From the NCBI GenBank assembly GCA_944320845.1, contig CALUJA010000001.1:124001-188000 (forward strand): a DNA stretch of 64,000 nucleotides, in the 5' to 3' direction. The stretch comes from an uncultured Phocaeicola sp. (lineage in GTDB: Bacteria; Bacteroidota; Bacteroidia; Bacteroidales; Bacteroidaceae). The notes beneath the pieces are model-generated. The model saw nothing but the letters and a program-made list of their open reading frames with translations. It searched no databases and was not told where the DNA came from. The position numbers and the translations under genes were made by a program. Shown in pieces: positions 17,729 to 26,924 of the stretch. Each line of letters starts with the position of its first letter. Positions within the stretch are counted from its first letter, which is position 1.

Positions 17729-17765
17729 AAGCCGGAACGTAAAGCTTTACGTTCCGGCTTTTTCT
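17729..17765 (+). terminator. Terminator of the TPR lipoprotein gene
   Basis: A perfect 32-base palindrome at 17729-17760 followed by a T-rich tract, 28 bases after the stop codon. Confidence 0.88.
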
Positions 17766-17855
17766 TTTTCAGCAGGTCAATTTAATCGGAGGAGGATAAT
17801 GCCGGATTCTGATAAATTTCGTACATTCGCATTTAAATGTAAATGAAATGATTGT

Positions 17856-18863
17856 ATGAACAGGTTTTGTCCTTTGTTGGTATGGCCGTTTTTATTGTCG
17901 GTTCTTGCTTCGTGCAGCAAGAATACGGATTTTATACTTCAGGGTGAGATTGACAATATAGGTTCAGACCGGATACTTGTTGTGTATGATGACCCTGATG
18001 CGAAGCTCGATACTATTCATCCGCAGGGAGGCAGGTTTGTTTATAAGCTTCTTCCCGACACGGTTCAGCTGTTCCGCCTGGTAGATAAGGCGGGAAATGT
18101 GATACCGGTCTTTGCAGACAAAGGCTGGCGGGTAGCTCTTTCTGGCAGTTTTGCCAATCCTAAGGTGTCGGGCGACGGGCCTAACCGTGATTATCAGGAG
18201 TTCCGCAGCCGCATTGCTTCCTTAAACGACTCGGCGGAAGTGAGCAAGGCTGCCGCCGACTTTATCCGTTCGCATCCCAACTCGTTTGCATCTGCCTATC
18301 TGATAGACCGTTATTTTGTTCAGGTTCCGGCTCCGGATGTGGAGTATATCCGGAAACTGGTCGAACCCTTGGACGGAAAGGTCAAAGACAGCCGGATTCT
18401 GAGCGTTGTCCTGCAGGCTCTTTCACAGAAGAATGCAGGAAATACAGATTTCGTAAGCTATTTCTCCTGCCGGAACCGCAAGGGAGAATATGTGACATGG
18501 GCAGACAAGGAGAATGACTTCACGCTGATTAACTTTTGGGCGAGTTGGAATGACGAGAGTATGGTGAAACGCGATTCGCTGGAGTCTGTAATCCGTAAGT
18601 TTCCCGCAGGGATTAATTTCAGGGTGTTGAATCTGTCGCTCGATTATGATAAGGATGCCTGGCTGGCCGCCTGCAAGGAAGACGGTTCCCACTGGATAGA
18701 AATCTGTGATTGTTCGGGATGGGAAAATTCTGTCTTGAAGCAGCAGAAGATTACCCGTCTGCCTGCAAACATATTGGTAGACCGAAACCGCAAGATTCTG
18801 GCGACAAACCTGTATGGGGAGGCTTTCCGGGATAAGATTTTGCAGTTGGCTCAAAAGGATTAA
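17856..18863 (+). CDS. DUF4369/TlpA-like lipoprotein lacking CxxC
   Basis: A 335-residue lipoprotein (lipobox SVLASC, cysteine 20) with an N-terminal DUF4369 domain (about 24-115), a helical middle and a C-terminal thioredoxin-like fold. Where a thioredoxin would carry WCxxC, this protein has NFWASWNDESMVKRD (about 226-240) with no cysteine. The fold is kept (KITRLPANILVDRNRKIL is the cis-Pro strand), but it cannot be a conventional disulfide reductase. A binding or structural role in the envelope is inferred. It is followed 23 bases later by the YifB gene. No clear promoter was found. Confidence 0.8.
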   Translation: MNRFCPLLVWPFLLSVLASCSKNTDFILQGEIDNIGSDRILVVYDDPDAKLDTIHPQGGRFVYKLLPDTVQLFRLVDKAGNVIPVFADKGWRVALSGSFANPKVSGDGPNRDYQEFRSRIASLNDSAEVSKAAADFIRSHPNSFASAYLIDRYFVQVPAPDVEYIRKLVEPLDGKVKDSRILSVVLQALSQKNAGNTDFVSYFSCRNRKGEYVTWADKENDFTLINFWASWNDESMVKRDSLESVIRKFPAGINFRVLNLSLDYDKDAWLAACKEDGSHWIEICDCSGWENSVLKQQKITRLPANILVDRNRKILATNLYGEAFRDKILQLAQKD

Positions 18864-18886
18864 TCAGAAACAATAATAGGAAAAGC

Positions 18887-20425
18887 ATGTTAGTAAAACT
18901 ATTTGGTGCTGCCGTACAGGGAATAGATGCTACCATCGTGACGATAGAGGTGAACAGTTCGCGCGGCATTAAATTCTTTCTGGTGGGATTGCCTGATTCT
19001 GCCGTAAAAGAGAGCCATGAACGGATTATCTCCGCTTTGCAGGTAAACGGATATAAGTTTCCTTCCTGTCAGCTGGTCATCAATATGGCTCCGGCCGATA
19101 TCCGCAAGGAAGGCTCTTCGTACGACCTTCCGTTGGCTATCGGCATACTGGCCGCCGCAGGGACGGTATCCGCCGAGAAGCTGGGCCGGTATCTTATTAT
19201 CGGCGAATTGGGGCTGGACGGCAGTTTGCAGCCTATCCGCGGGGCTTTGCCCATTGCCATTGCCGCCCGTCAGCAGGGGTTCGAGGGGTTTATCCTGCCC
19301 AAGCAGAATGCCCGCGAGGCGGCGGTGGTCGACAGACTTCAGGTATATGGCGTGGAAAATATCACGGAAGTCATAGACTTCTTTAATGGGAATCGTGTGT
19401 TGGAGCCCACGGTCGTGGATACGAGAGCCGAATTTTACAGAAACCAGGTTAATTTTCCTTTTGACTTTTCGGAAGTGAAGGGGCAGGAGAATGTAAAGCG
19501 CGCTTTAGAGGTTGCCGCGGCAGGCAGCCATAACATTCTGTTCGTGGGTGCGCCGGGCAGCGGCAAGTCGATGATGGCAAAGCGTCTTCCCGGCATTCTT
19601 CCGCCTCTTTCTTTGGGAGAAAGTTTGGAGACTACCAAGATACACTCCGTCGCAGGCAAGTTGGGAAAAGATGTTTCACTGATAGCCTTGCGCCCTTTCC
19701 GCAGTCCGCACCACACGATATCGCAGGTCGCGATGGTGGGCGGAGGTTCAACCCCGCAGCCGGGTGAGATTAGCCTGGCGCATAACGGCGTGTTGTTTCT
19801 CGACGAACTGCCCGAATTCAACCGGAATGTGCTTGAAGTGCTGCGGCAGCCGCTTGAAGACCGCCATATCACCATATCGCGTGCCCGCTATACGCTTGAC
19901 TATCCGGCAAGCTTCCAGCTGGTCGCTTCGATGAATCCTTGTCCCTGCGGATATTATAACCATCCCACGCGGCGTTGCGTGTGCAATCCGGGCCAGGTGC
20001 AGCGTTATCTGAACCGTATATCAGGCCCTTTGCTCGACCGTGTCGACATCCAGGTGGAGATTGTACCTGTTCCTTTCGAGAAAATGTCGGAGCGTGCGCC
20101 GGGCGAGTCGAGTGCGGCCATCCGTGAACGGGTAGTCCGTGCCCGCCAGATTCAGGCCAAACGGTTCGCTCATGAGGCGGGAATCTACAACAATGCCCAG
20201 ATGACTTCCCGTCTGCTTAATATCTATGCGGTGCCCGATGCCAGGGGACTGGAGCTTCTCCGCAATGCCATGACCCGCCTGAACCTTTCCGCCCGGGCTT
20301 ATGACCGTATTCTGAAGGTTTCCCGCACGATTGCCGACCTCGAAGCATCCGAGCAGATTCTGCCGCATCATCTGGCGGAAGCCATCAGCTACCGGAATCT
20401 GGACCGGAGCAACTGGGGCGGATAG
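18887..20425 (+). CDS. YifB/ComM family Mg-chelatase-like AAA+ ATPase
   Basis: A 512-residue AAA+ ATPase. ComM, its characterised homologue, is a hexameric helicase that promotes branch migration during natural transformation. The N-terminal part is a Lon-protease-like fold (ChlI family, about 1-170), Walker A is FVGAPGSGKSMMAKRLP, Walker B is GVLFLDELPEFNRNVLEVL, and the C-terminal Mg-chelatase domain includes a CPCGYYNHPTRRCVC cysteine cluster (residues 347-361) that may bind zinc. Length is normal. It coexists with dprA in this window, although not adjacent. Confidence 0.93.
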   Translation: MLVKLFGAAVQGIDATIVTIEVNSSRGIKFFLVGLPDSAVKESHERIISALQVNGYKFPSCQLVINMAPADIRKEGSSYDLPLAIGILAAAGTVSAEKLGRYLIIGELGLDGSLQPIRGALPIAIAARQQGFEGFILPKQNAREAAVVDRLQVYGVENITEVIDFFNGNRVLEPTVVDTRAEFYRNQVNFPFDFSEVKGQENVKRALEVAAAGSHNILFVGAPGSGKSMMAKRLPGILPPLSLGESLETTKIHSVAGKLGKDVSLIALRPFRSPHHTISQVAMVGGGSTPQPGEISLAHNGVLFLDELPEFNRNVLEVLRQPLEDRHITISRARYTLDYPASFQLVASMNPCPCGYYNHPTRRCVCNPGQVQRYLNRISGPLLDRVDIQVEIVPVPFEKMSERAPGESSAAIRERVVRARQIQAKRFAHEAGIYNNAQMTSRLLNIYAVPDARGLELLRNAMTRLNLSARAYDRILKVSRTIADLEASEQILPHHLAEAISYRNLDRSNWGG

Positions 20426-20466
20426 TTTTCGGATGGGGTGAAAAGAACTTGTTCTCCTGACAAAAA

Positions 20467-20516
20467 ACGCGGATATATACGGGCTTGTCTGCTTTTGCCC
20501 TTGTATATATCCGCGT
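20467..20516. terminator. Hairpin between convergent YifB and GH97 genes
   Basis: 14-bp perfect inverted repeat (20467-20480 with 20503-20516), an A-run before it and no gene inside. It can terminate either side. Confidence 0.75.
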
Positions 20517-20546
20517 CCGGCTTATTTAAAGGCCCTCCGGCGAACT

Positions 20547-22493
20547 TTATTCTGCTATGAATATAATTCCACCCTGCGGCAGTATCGTGGCTTGTACGGC
20601 CTCGGATGACTTGACAGACGGCGTTGTGACGGTGAGGGCGTTCTGCTTGCCGTCTGAATACAGGGTGACTTGGCTTTCTTTGGCCAGCATCGGCAGGTTA
20701 AGCGTCAGTTTCAACGGCTCTTTTTGTGCGTTGATGCCGGCAATGTACCATCGGTTGCCGTGACGGCGCGCCAAGACAATGTATTTGCCGGGATAACCGT
20801 CGATGAACACGGTTTCGTCCCATGTGGTGGGAATCTCTTTCATGAAGTCTATCGCCGCTTTGGGGGCATCCGACAGATTGTTGGGCGCAAGGGCGAAGTT
20901 TTGAATCGGATTCTGGAACAGGACGGCCGTGGCCAGCTGGAAGGCATCGCTTGTGCGGCGGATGGTTCCCCCGTCGTTGGTGCGGTTGTATCGCTTGTTC
21001 AGGAAGGTTCCGCCAAACTCCATCGAGCCTACTGCATTGCGGATGAACGGGTGGAGGCAGGCGTTGAACGCTTCGTTGTCGTCGAAATGCTGGTTGAATA
21101 CCAGATTTTCGGATGCCAGCACCGCTTCGCTTCCCACGTAGTTGGGATACATACGCTCCCATCCACGGGGCAAAGTGCAGCCATGAAAGATTACCATCAG
21201 CCCATGGTCGTCGGCATCGCTCAGGATGGCCTCGTAAAGACGCATGGTTTCCTGCTTGTCGCCGCCGAAAAAGTCCACCTTGATTCCTTTTATCCCTATT
21301 TCCTGCATCCATTTCATTTCGTGCTTGCGGGCAAACGGGTCGTCCATACGGTTGGTCGGGCCTTGCTCGATGTCGTTCCAGTAGCCGCTTGAGCTGTACC
21401 ATAAAAAGAGGGAAACGTTTTTGCTTCGCGCATATCTGGCCAGTTCCTCTATGCCTTCCTTGCCGATGTTCGTGTTCCACCAGTTGTCTATCAGTGCATA
21501 TTCGTATCCCATTGCGGCTGCAAGGTCGATATAGCGCAGCTGGTCTTCATAGTTGATGCTGTTGTCCTGCCAAAGTATCCAGCTCCACGTGCCGCGTCCG
21601 AAGCGGTATGTGTTTTCTGTCTCGAAGCGGGGTTCCACTACATCCCAGGGAACCGTCGTTTCCACAATCGGCTTCAGGCTGTTTCCTACGGTCAGCGTGC
21701 GCCAGGGCGTCTTGCCGGGCAGCGAAAGGCCGGGGGCAACGGTTCCGTTGCCGTTGTTTTCTTCAGGCATGGGGAAGGCAATGGTGTATAATCCTTCGGC
21801 CGTAGCGTCGCTCAGATGCGAGCCGCAGTATTTGCTGTCTACGCCGGTTTCGCTAATCAAGGCCCATCCGTCGCTGCCTATGCGGAACAGTCCCGGGAAG
21901 GTATAGCCGTGTCCGTATTGCGACCGGGTGTTCATCGGTGCGTCGGCGGCATACTCTTCCTCGTAACTTGGTTTCGTGCGTTTCCATCCTATCATTGCGT
22001 CGCTTTGCGGGCAGAGGAAAGTGGTGGTCTGTGCGGGGAAATCAAATCCCGTCTTCTCTTCGCGGATGACGATGCTTCCTGTTTCTCCGGATTTGGGTAT
22101 TTCATACCGGAAGGCTACATCGTTGTTGCTGACACGGAATACGATGTCGACCGGTGTCTTGTCTGCATTCTGCAGGCTTATGGTAAGCTCATTGGCCGTG
22201 TAGTTTACGACCGAACGCTTGATTCGGTCTTGGGTGTATGTCTTTTTGATTTGCTGAGCCTTCTGTCCTACATAAGACATGTCTTTGCTGAAGTCGCCGA
22301 TATTGGCGACGAAGCCAAGCGGAGAATTTTCGAGGATGGTCTTTTCGTCGTAGGTTACGGCATACATCGGCATGCCTTGGCTTACCGAAAAGTTTACTTT
22401 CAGCCGTGAGTCGGGGCCGGAGACCGTTGCCTGCTGTGCGAATGTCTGCGAAGCCGCCAGCATCAAGGCGCAAAATAGAATCTGTTTTTTCAT
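20547..22493 (-). CDS. Glycoside hydrolase family 97, retaining type (alpha-galactosidase-like)
   Basis: This 648-residue periplasmic enzyme has a signal peptide (about 1-19) and the GH97 layout: an N-terminal beta-sandwich, a (beta/alpha)8 barrel and a C-terminal beta domain. GIKVDFFGGD places an aspartate at 407 where the retaining GH97 branch (Bacteroides alpha-galactosidase BtGal97b) has its nucleophile, and SEAVLASENL supplies the acid/base glutamate (E462 by spacing). The inverting SusB branch lacks this aspartate, so alpha-galactosidase or a related retaining activity is inferred. No SusC/D genes are adjacent. The gene has a promoter and an attenuator-like hairpin upstream. Confidence 0.9.
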   Translation of the reverse strand: MKKQILFCALMLAASQTFAQQATVSGPDSRLKVNFSVSQGMPMYAVTYDEKTILENSPLGFVANIGDFSKDMSYVGQKAQQIKKTYTQDRIKRSVVNYTANELTISLQNADKTPVDIVFRVSNNDVAFRYEIPKSGETGSIVIREEKTGFDFPAQTTTFLCPQSDAMIGWKRTKPSYEEEYAADAPMNTRSQYGHGYTFPGLFRIGSDGWALISETGVDSKYCGSHLSDATAEGLYTIAFPMPEENNGNGTVAPGLSLPGKTPWRTLTVGNSLKPIVETTVPWDVVEPRFETENTYRFGRGTWSWILWQDNSINYEDQLRYIDLAAAMGYEYALIDNWWNTNIGKEGIEELARYARSKNVSLFLWYSSSGYWNDIEQGPTNRMDDPFARKHEMKWMQEIGIKGIKVDFFGGDKQETMRLYEAILSDADDHGLMVIFHGCTLPRGWERMYPNYVGSEAVLASENLVFNQHFDDNEAFNACLHPFIRNAVGSMEFGGTFLNKRYNRTNDGGTIRRTSDAFQLATAVLFQNPIQNFALAPNNLSDAPKAAIDFMKEIPTTWDETVFIDGYPGKYIVLARRHGNRWYIAGINAQKEPLKLTLNLPMLAKESQVTLYSDGKQNALTVTTPSVKSSEAVQATILPQGGIIFIAE

Positions 22494-22565
22494 GATACGA
22501 TGGTTTGTTTATAGGTTATTGGTTTTTCTTGCTTTTCCGTGATTTCTGTCATGAGATTTGAAGGC

Positions 22566-22594
22566 AAAAAAAAATGGGAGAACGCTTTCTCCCA
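22566..22594 (-). terminator. Leader terminator/attenuator upstream of GH97
   Basis: On the minus strand an 8-bp stem (22594-22587 with 22582-22575) with a 4-base loop is followed by nine T. It lies between the -7 box at 22646-22639 and the GH97 start at 22493, so transcripts from that promoter must read through it. It looks like an intrinsic terminator inside a 5' leader. Confidence 0.7.
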
Positions 22595-22638
22595 ACCTTG
22601 TTAACCTTAAATCTAATACTATGAAAAAAATCATGTGA

Positions 22639-22646
22639 CAAATGTA
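22639..22646 (-). promoter_or_regulatory. -7 box upstream of the GH97 leader
   Basis: TACATTTG on the minus strand, 146 bases before the GH97 start. The rest of 22494-22923 holds the attenuator hairpin, this promoter, a small CACAAT/ATTGTG inverted repeat at 22730-22748, the protease terminator at 22805-22865 and no convincing gene. Confidence 0.55.
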
Positions 22647-22804
22647 AGAAAGACACTTATCTTTTGCAAGCGAAGAGTTGATTATTATTGTAAACTTAAA
22701 ATTCTTTTGCATTTCACCTTGTTTTCGTACACAATATTTCACATTGTGAGCATGATTCCTTTTTTTGCTTTTGCCTTCTGCCGGTATGCTGGGACAAAAA
22801 CAAG

Positions 22805-22865
22805 ATGTCATGCGCATGAAACGGCCGTTTGGTCGGGCATTGATTCTGTTTCACACGCATGACAT
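22805..22865 (-). terminator. Terminator of the S41 protease operon
   Basis: 18-base arms (22805-22822 and 22848-22865, 16 of 18 paired) followed on the minus strand by CTTGTTTTTG, 58 bases after the protease stop. Confidence 0.65.
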
Positions 22866-22923
22866 TTCTTTCTGCCTGCTTTTCGGGCTTTGCCGGCACG
22901 GCAGTACGGGACGAATCCGGCTC

Positions 22924-24510
22924 TTATTCCCGTTTCGGGAAGTTCAGTCCGGGCTGTTCCAGCAGTTCAATCGCCTTCTTCATGCTGTCACTCAGTTCGT
23001 TGATGACTTGGAAATATTCGCTCATGTCCCACAGGTCGCGTGCTATCAGTGCTTTAAGCTGCGTCTTTATAAGGGGAAGAGCCGTGCGGTATTGCGCCTC
23101 ATCATACTTGGCACCCGTATGCTTTCCTGTTTCTATCAGTTCGGAAAGCATGTCTTCCGTTATCTCGAAGTCGCGGTTGAAGCGGTCGAAAGTCTTGTAT
23201 TTCTTAATCCATTCATTGCGGTGCCGGTCTATCAGCTTCAGATTCTCCTGCACGATGGCTCCTTTGTTGCGCAAGTCCAGGTAATAGTCGGTATACATGG
23301 TGGTGTCGAGCGGAATGAAATAATCCGGCATGATGCCTCCCCCGCCGTATACAGTGCGCCCCAGACGGAGAGTGCGGGTCTTCAGCGAGTCGGGGAAATG
23401 GATGCTGTCGGCGCTTACCATTTCTCCCCGGTTATACCGTTCTATCAAGTCCTGGTTATACTGCTCGATATTTTCATAAGGCTTCTGGATGCAGCGTCCC
23501 GACGGTGTGTAATAGCGCGCTACGGTAAGGCGTATCATCGAGCCGTCGGGCAAATCAATGGGGCGTTGCACCAGTCCCTTGCCGAAAGTGCGCCGTCCAA
23601 CCACGATTCCCCTGTCCCAATCCTGGATAGCACCGGTCACAATCTCGCTTGCCGAGGCGGAATATTCGTCGACCAACACCACCAGGCGTCCGTTCTGAAA
23701 GTCTCCGTCGCCTTTGGCATTGAATTCGGAGCGGGGATTCCGCCGTCCTTCCGTATAGACTATCAGTTCTTTTTTCCCTAACAGCTCGTCGCACAGTTCG
23801 ATGGCGGCATTCAGATATCCTCCCCCATTGCCTTGCAGGTCGAGTATCAGGTCTTTCATCCCCTTTTTCTGCAGCTTGTGGAGCGCGTCACGGAACTCCT
23901 CGCCGGTAGTGGCTGCAAAGCGGTTGATGCGGATGTAGCCGATGTGCCTGTTCACCATATAGGAAGCGTCGAGGCTGTATACCGGAATCTTGTCACGCTT
24001 GATGGTAAAGGGAATGAGGTCTTTTACTCCGTTGCGCATGATTTTTACATCCACCTTTGAGCCCTTGGGCCCGCGCAGCCGGCGCATGACCTCCTCGGTG
24101 CTCATCTTGACTCCCGCGATGATTGTGTCATTGACTTCTATGATTCTGTCGCCTGCCAAAATTCCTACCTTCTCCGAGGGACCGCCCGAAACAGGCTGTA
24201 TGATGAACAGAGTGTCGGTAACCATGTTGAACTGGATGCCGATGCCGTCGAAATTTCCCTGTAGCGGCTCGTTCAGACGCTTTACTTCTTCCGGGTCGGA
24301 ATAGGTGGAATGCGGGTCAAGTTCCTCGAGCATACTGATGATGGCATCCTCCACAAGCTTGTTTTCATCCACATTGTCCACGTAGAGATTGGCTATCGCA
24401 AACTCGGCGAGCTGAAGCTTCCGCGAAGGAGAATTAAGCAGTTTGTTCTGCGCATGCAGGGCAGAGACGAATATGCTGACGGTCAAAAAGAAAAAGAATC
24501 TGTATCTCAT
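22924..24510 (-). CDS. S41 carboxy-terminal processing protease
   Basis: This 528-residue exported serine protease has a signal sequence (MRYRFFFFLTVSIFVSALHA). A PDZ domain (about 90-175, with FDGIGIQFNMVTDTLFIIQP) and the S41 catalytic domain follow. The Ser-Lys dyad is visible as DEYSASASEIVTGAIQ and GRRTFGKGLVQ. It probably trims or degrades periplasmic proteins as CtpA/Prc do. It starts 17 bases after the coaD stop, as the last gene of the GNAT-parE-coaD unit, a conserved order in Bacteroides. Confidence 0.93.
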   Translation of the reverse strand: MRYRFFFFLTVSIFVSALHAQNKLLNSPSRKLQLAEFAIANLYVDNVDENKLVEDAIISMLEELDPHSTYSDPEEVKRLNEPLQGNFDGIGIQFNMVTDTLFIIQPVSGGPSEKVGILAGDRIIEVNDTIIAGVKMSTEEVMRRLRGPKGSKVDVKIMRNGVKDLIPFTIKRDKIPVYSLDASYMVNRHIGYIRINRFAATTGEEFRDALHKLQKKGMKDLILDLQGNGGGYLNAAIELCDELLGKKELIVYTEGRRNPRSEFNAKGDGDFQNGRLVVLVDEYSASASEIVTGAIQDWDRGIVVGRRTFGKGLVQRPIDLPDGSMIRLTVARYYTPSGRCIQKPYENIEQYNQDLIERYNRGEMVSADSIHFPDSLKTRTLRLGRTVYGGGGIMPDYFIPLDTTMYTDYYLDLRNKGAIVQENLKLIDRHRNEWIKKYKTFDRFNRDFEITEDMLSELIETGKHTGAKYDEAQYRTALPLIKTQLKALIARDLWDMSEYFQVINELSDSMKKAIELLEQPGLNFPKRE

Positions 24511-24527
24511 AAGCTTTTTGTTAGGAT

Positions 24528-24980
24528 TTAAATTTCCATTCCTTCGGGCAAAAACGGAGAGACATCTTTGCCGAACTGCAGCAGCTCGCGGACAATGGTA
24601 GAGCTGACCGAGGTCTGTTCCGGTTCCGTAAAGAGCAGGATGGTTTCGATGCCGGACAGCTTCCGGTTGATGTCGGCTATCGTTTCTTCGTATTCAAAAT
24701 CGCGCACCGTCCGGATGCCCCGGATGATGACTTGTGCCTTTCGCGCCAGGGCGAAATCGACGGTCAGTCCGTCGTAGGCCTCTACCTTTACGCGCGGATT
24801 GCCGGCATAAAGTTTTTTTATCATGCTCAGACGTTTTTCCACGGGGAAATATGTCCGTTTGCTTTCATTGATTCCTATGCTGATGATGATTTCATCCATG
24901 AAAGTCAAGGCCCGCTTTACCACCGAATAGTGTCCAACGGTAAAGGGGTCGAATGTTCCGGGGAATATGGCTCTTTTCAT
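24528..24980 (-). CDS. coaD: Pantetheine-phosphate adenylyltransferase
   Basis: This 150-residue nucleotidyltransferase catalyses the penultimate step of coenzyme A synthesis, from 4'-phosphopantetheine and ATP to dephospho-CoA. Motifs are [19 protein letters not shown] with the TxGH nucleotide site, [12 protein letters not shown] in the substrate pocket and [10 protein letters not shown] for the C-terminal phosphate site. It overlaps the parE stop by 4 bases (ATGA), so it is translationally coupled to the topoisomerase gene. Confidence 0.96.
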   Translation of the reverse strand: MKRAIFPGTFDPFTVGHYSVVKRALTFMDEIIISIGINESKRTYFPVEKRLSMIKKLYAGNPRVKVEAYDGLTVDFALARKAQVIIRGIRTVRDFEYEETIADINRKLSGIETILLFTEPEQTSVSSTIVRELLQFGKDVSPFLPEGMEI

Positions 24981-26911
24981 TGCTGTATGATGTCTTCTTC
25001 AACTACCAGATTGTCGATAATAAAATTCTGTCGTTCCATGGTGTTCTTTCCCATATAGAACTCCAACAGCTCCTGCACGGCATCGGTCTTTCGCAGCGTG
25101 ACCTGCTCCAGGCGCATGTCTTTCCCGATAAAGTTCCGGAATTCCTCCGGGGATATTTCTCCCAGCCCTTTGAATCGGGTGATTTCCGGATTCGGGGCCA
25201 GCTTTTCGATGGCGGCGAGCCGTTCTTCTTCCGTGTAGCAGTAGATGGTTTCGTAAATTCCCTTCTTCCGGTTGCGCACGCGGAAAAGCGGCGTTTGCAG
25301 GATGTAGACATGCCCTTTCTTTATCAGGTCGGGGAAAAACTGCAGGAAGAAGGTTATCATCAGCAGCCGGATATGCATTCCGTCCACATCGGCATCCGTC
25401 GCCACTATTACTTTATTGTAGCGCAGTCCGTCCAAACCGTCTTCGATATTAAGCGCAGCCTGCAGAAGATTGAACTCTTCGTTCTCATACACCACCTTTT
25501 TGGTCAGTCCGAAAGAGTTCAGCGGTTTTCCGCGCAGGCTGAACACCGCTTGCGTATTCACATCCCGGCTTTTGGTGATGGAGCCGCTTGCAGAGTCTCC
25601 CTCTGTGATGAAGATGGAACTTTCCAGCCGTGGGTCGTCTTCTTCCTCTTTCTTGTTTCCCTTCAGGTCGTTCAGGTGAATGCGGCAGTCGCGCAGCTTG
25701 CGGTTGTGCAGACTGGCCTTTTTTGCCCGTTCGCGCGCCATCTTGGTTACTCCCGCTATGGCTTTCCTCTCTTTTTCCGACTCTTGAATCTTTTGCAGCA
25801 TAACTTCGGCCACATCGGGATGCTTGTGCAGATAGTTGTCCACGTTCTCCCGGATAAAGTCGCCCACGAATTTGTTGACGCTTATTCCGGAAAGCGGATA
25901 GGGATTTCCGTCCGAGTCCTTTTCCGGAGCCATTACCAACGAGCCTAACTTGATTTTTGTCTGGCTTTCGAAAGTCGGTTCAATGACATTGATGGCGATG
26001 GCCGCAACAATGCCGTTGCGAATGTCCTGGTATTCCAGATTTTTCCCGTAGAATTCCTTGATGGTGCGGGCAATGTGCTCCTTGAAGGCGCTTTGGTGTG
26101 TGCCTCCCTGCGTGGTGTGCTGTCCGTTGACAAATGAATAATACTCTTCTCCGTATTGCGGGCTGTGGGTGAAGGCTATTTCAATGTCCTCTCCTTTCAG
26201 GTGGATAATGGGGTACAGTCCCTGCGAGGTCATGTTGTCATTGAGCAAATCTTCCAGTCCGTTCCGGCTGATGATGCGGTGGCTGTTGTAGTAGATGGAC
26301 AGTCCCGTGTTGAGATAAGTGTAGTTGCGGAGCATGGTCTCTATAAACTCCGGGCGGAAATGATAGTTGACGAACAAAGTCTTGTCCGGCTCGAAGAAAA
26401 TATAGGTTCCGTTCTCTTCATCGGTCTGTCGTGTCGTGTCGCTGATTAGATTTCCACATTCGAAGACGGCTTCCCGCATTTGCCCGTCGCGCATGCTCCG
26501 TGCAATAAAGCGCGAACTCAGTGCATTGACCGCCTTGGCTCCCACTCCGTTCAGTCCGACACTTTTCTTGAAAGCTTTTGTGTCGTATTTTCCTCCCGTG
26601 TTCAGCATCGAAACGGCATCTACGAGACTGCCCAACGGGATGCCTCTCCCGTAGTCGCGCACCGATACACGCAGATTGTCTTCCACGTTGATGTCGATAC
26701 GCTTCCCTGCTCCCATTTTAAATTCGTCGATGGAATTGTCTATTACTTCTTTCAGCAGCACATAGATTCCGTCTTCCGCTTGCGAGCCGTCTCCCAATCG
26801 CCCGATATACATGCCCGGGCGCGTACGCACGTGCTCCATATCGCTCAGGTGGCGGATATTTTCTTCAGTATAGGAAGTTGGGTTGGTTATATGTTCGTTG
26901 TTTTCTTCCAT
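24977..26911 (-). CDS. parE: DNA topoisomerase IV subunit B
   Basis: This 644-residue type IIA topoisomerase ATPase subunit decatenates and relaxes DNA together with ParC. It contains the GHKL ATPase domain ([55 protein letters not shown]), the transducer, and the TOPRIM domain ([10 protein letters not shown] and [14 protein letters not shown]). The frame is open to 27079, but that part overlaps the preceding gene, and homologues begin near [11 protein letters not shown], so the ATG at 26911 is used. parC is not in the window. Assignment to ParE rather than GyrB rests on length and context. Confidence 0.9.
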   Translation of the reverse strand: MEENNEHITNPTSYTEENIRHLSDMEHVRTRPGMYIGRLGDGSQAEDGIYVLLKEVIDNSIDEFKMGAGKRIDINVEDNLRVSVRDYGRGIPLGSLVDAVSMLNTGGKYDTKAFKKSVGLNGVGAKAVNALSSRFIARSMRDGQMREAVFECGNLISDTTRQTDEENGTYIFFEPDKTLFVNYHFRPEFIETMLRNYTYLNTGLSIYYNSHRIISRNGLEDLLNDNMTSQGLYPIIHLKGEDIEIAFTHSPQYGEEYYSFVNGQHTTQGGTHQSAFKEHIARTIKEFYGKNLEYQDIRNGIVAAIAINVIEPTFESQTKIKLGSLVMAPEKDSDGNPYPLSGISVNKFVGDFIRENVDNYLHKHPDVAEVMLQKIQESEKERKAIAGVTKMARERAKKASLHNRKLRDCRIHLNDLKGNKKEEEDDPRLESSIFITEGDSASGSITKSRDVNTQAVFSLRGKPLNSFGLTKKVVYENEEFNLLQAALNIEDGLDGLRYNKVIVATDADVDGMHIRLLMITFFLQFFPDLIKKGHVYILQTPLFRVRNRKKGIYETIYCYTEEERLAAIEKLAPNPEITRFKGLGEISPEEFRNFIGKDMRLEQVTLRKTDAVQELLEFYMGKNTMERQNFIIDNLVVEEDIIQQ

Positions 26912-26924
26912 TGTCTGTCTTTGA

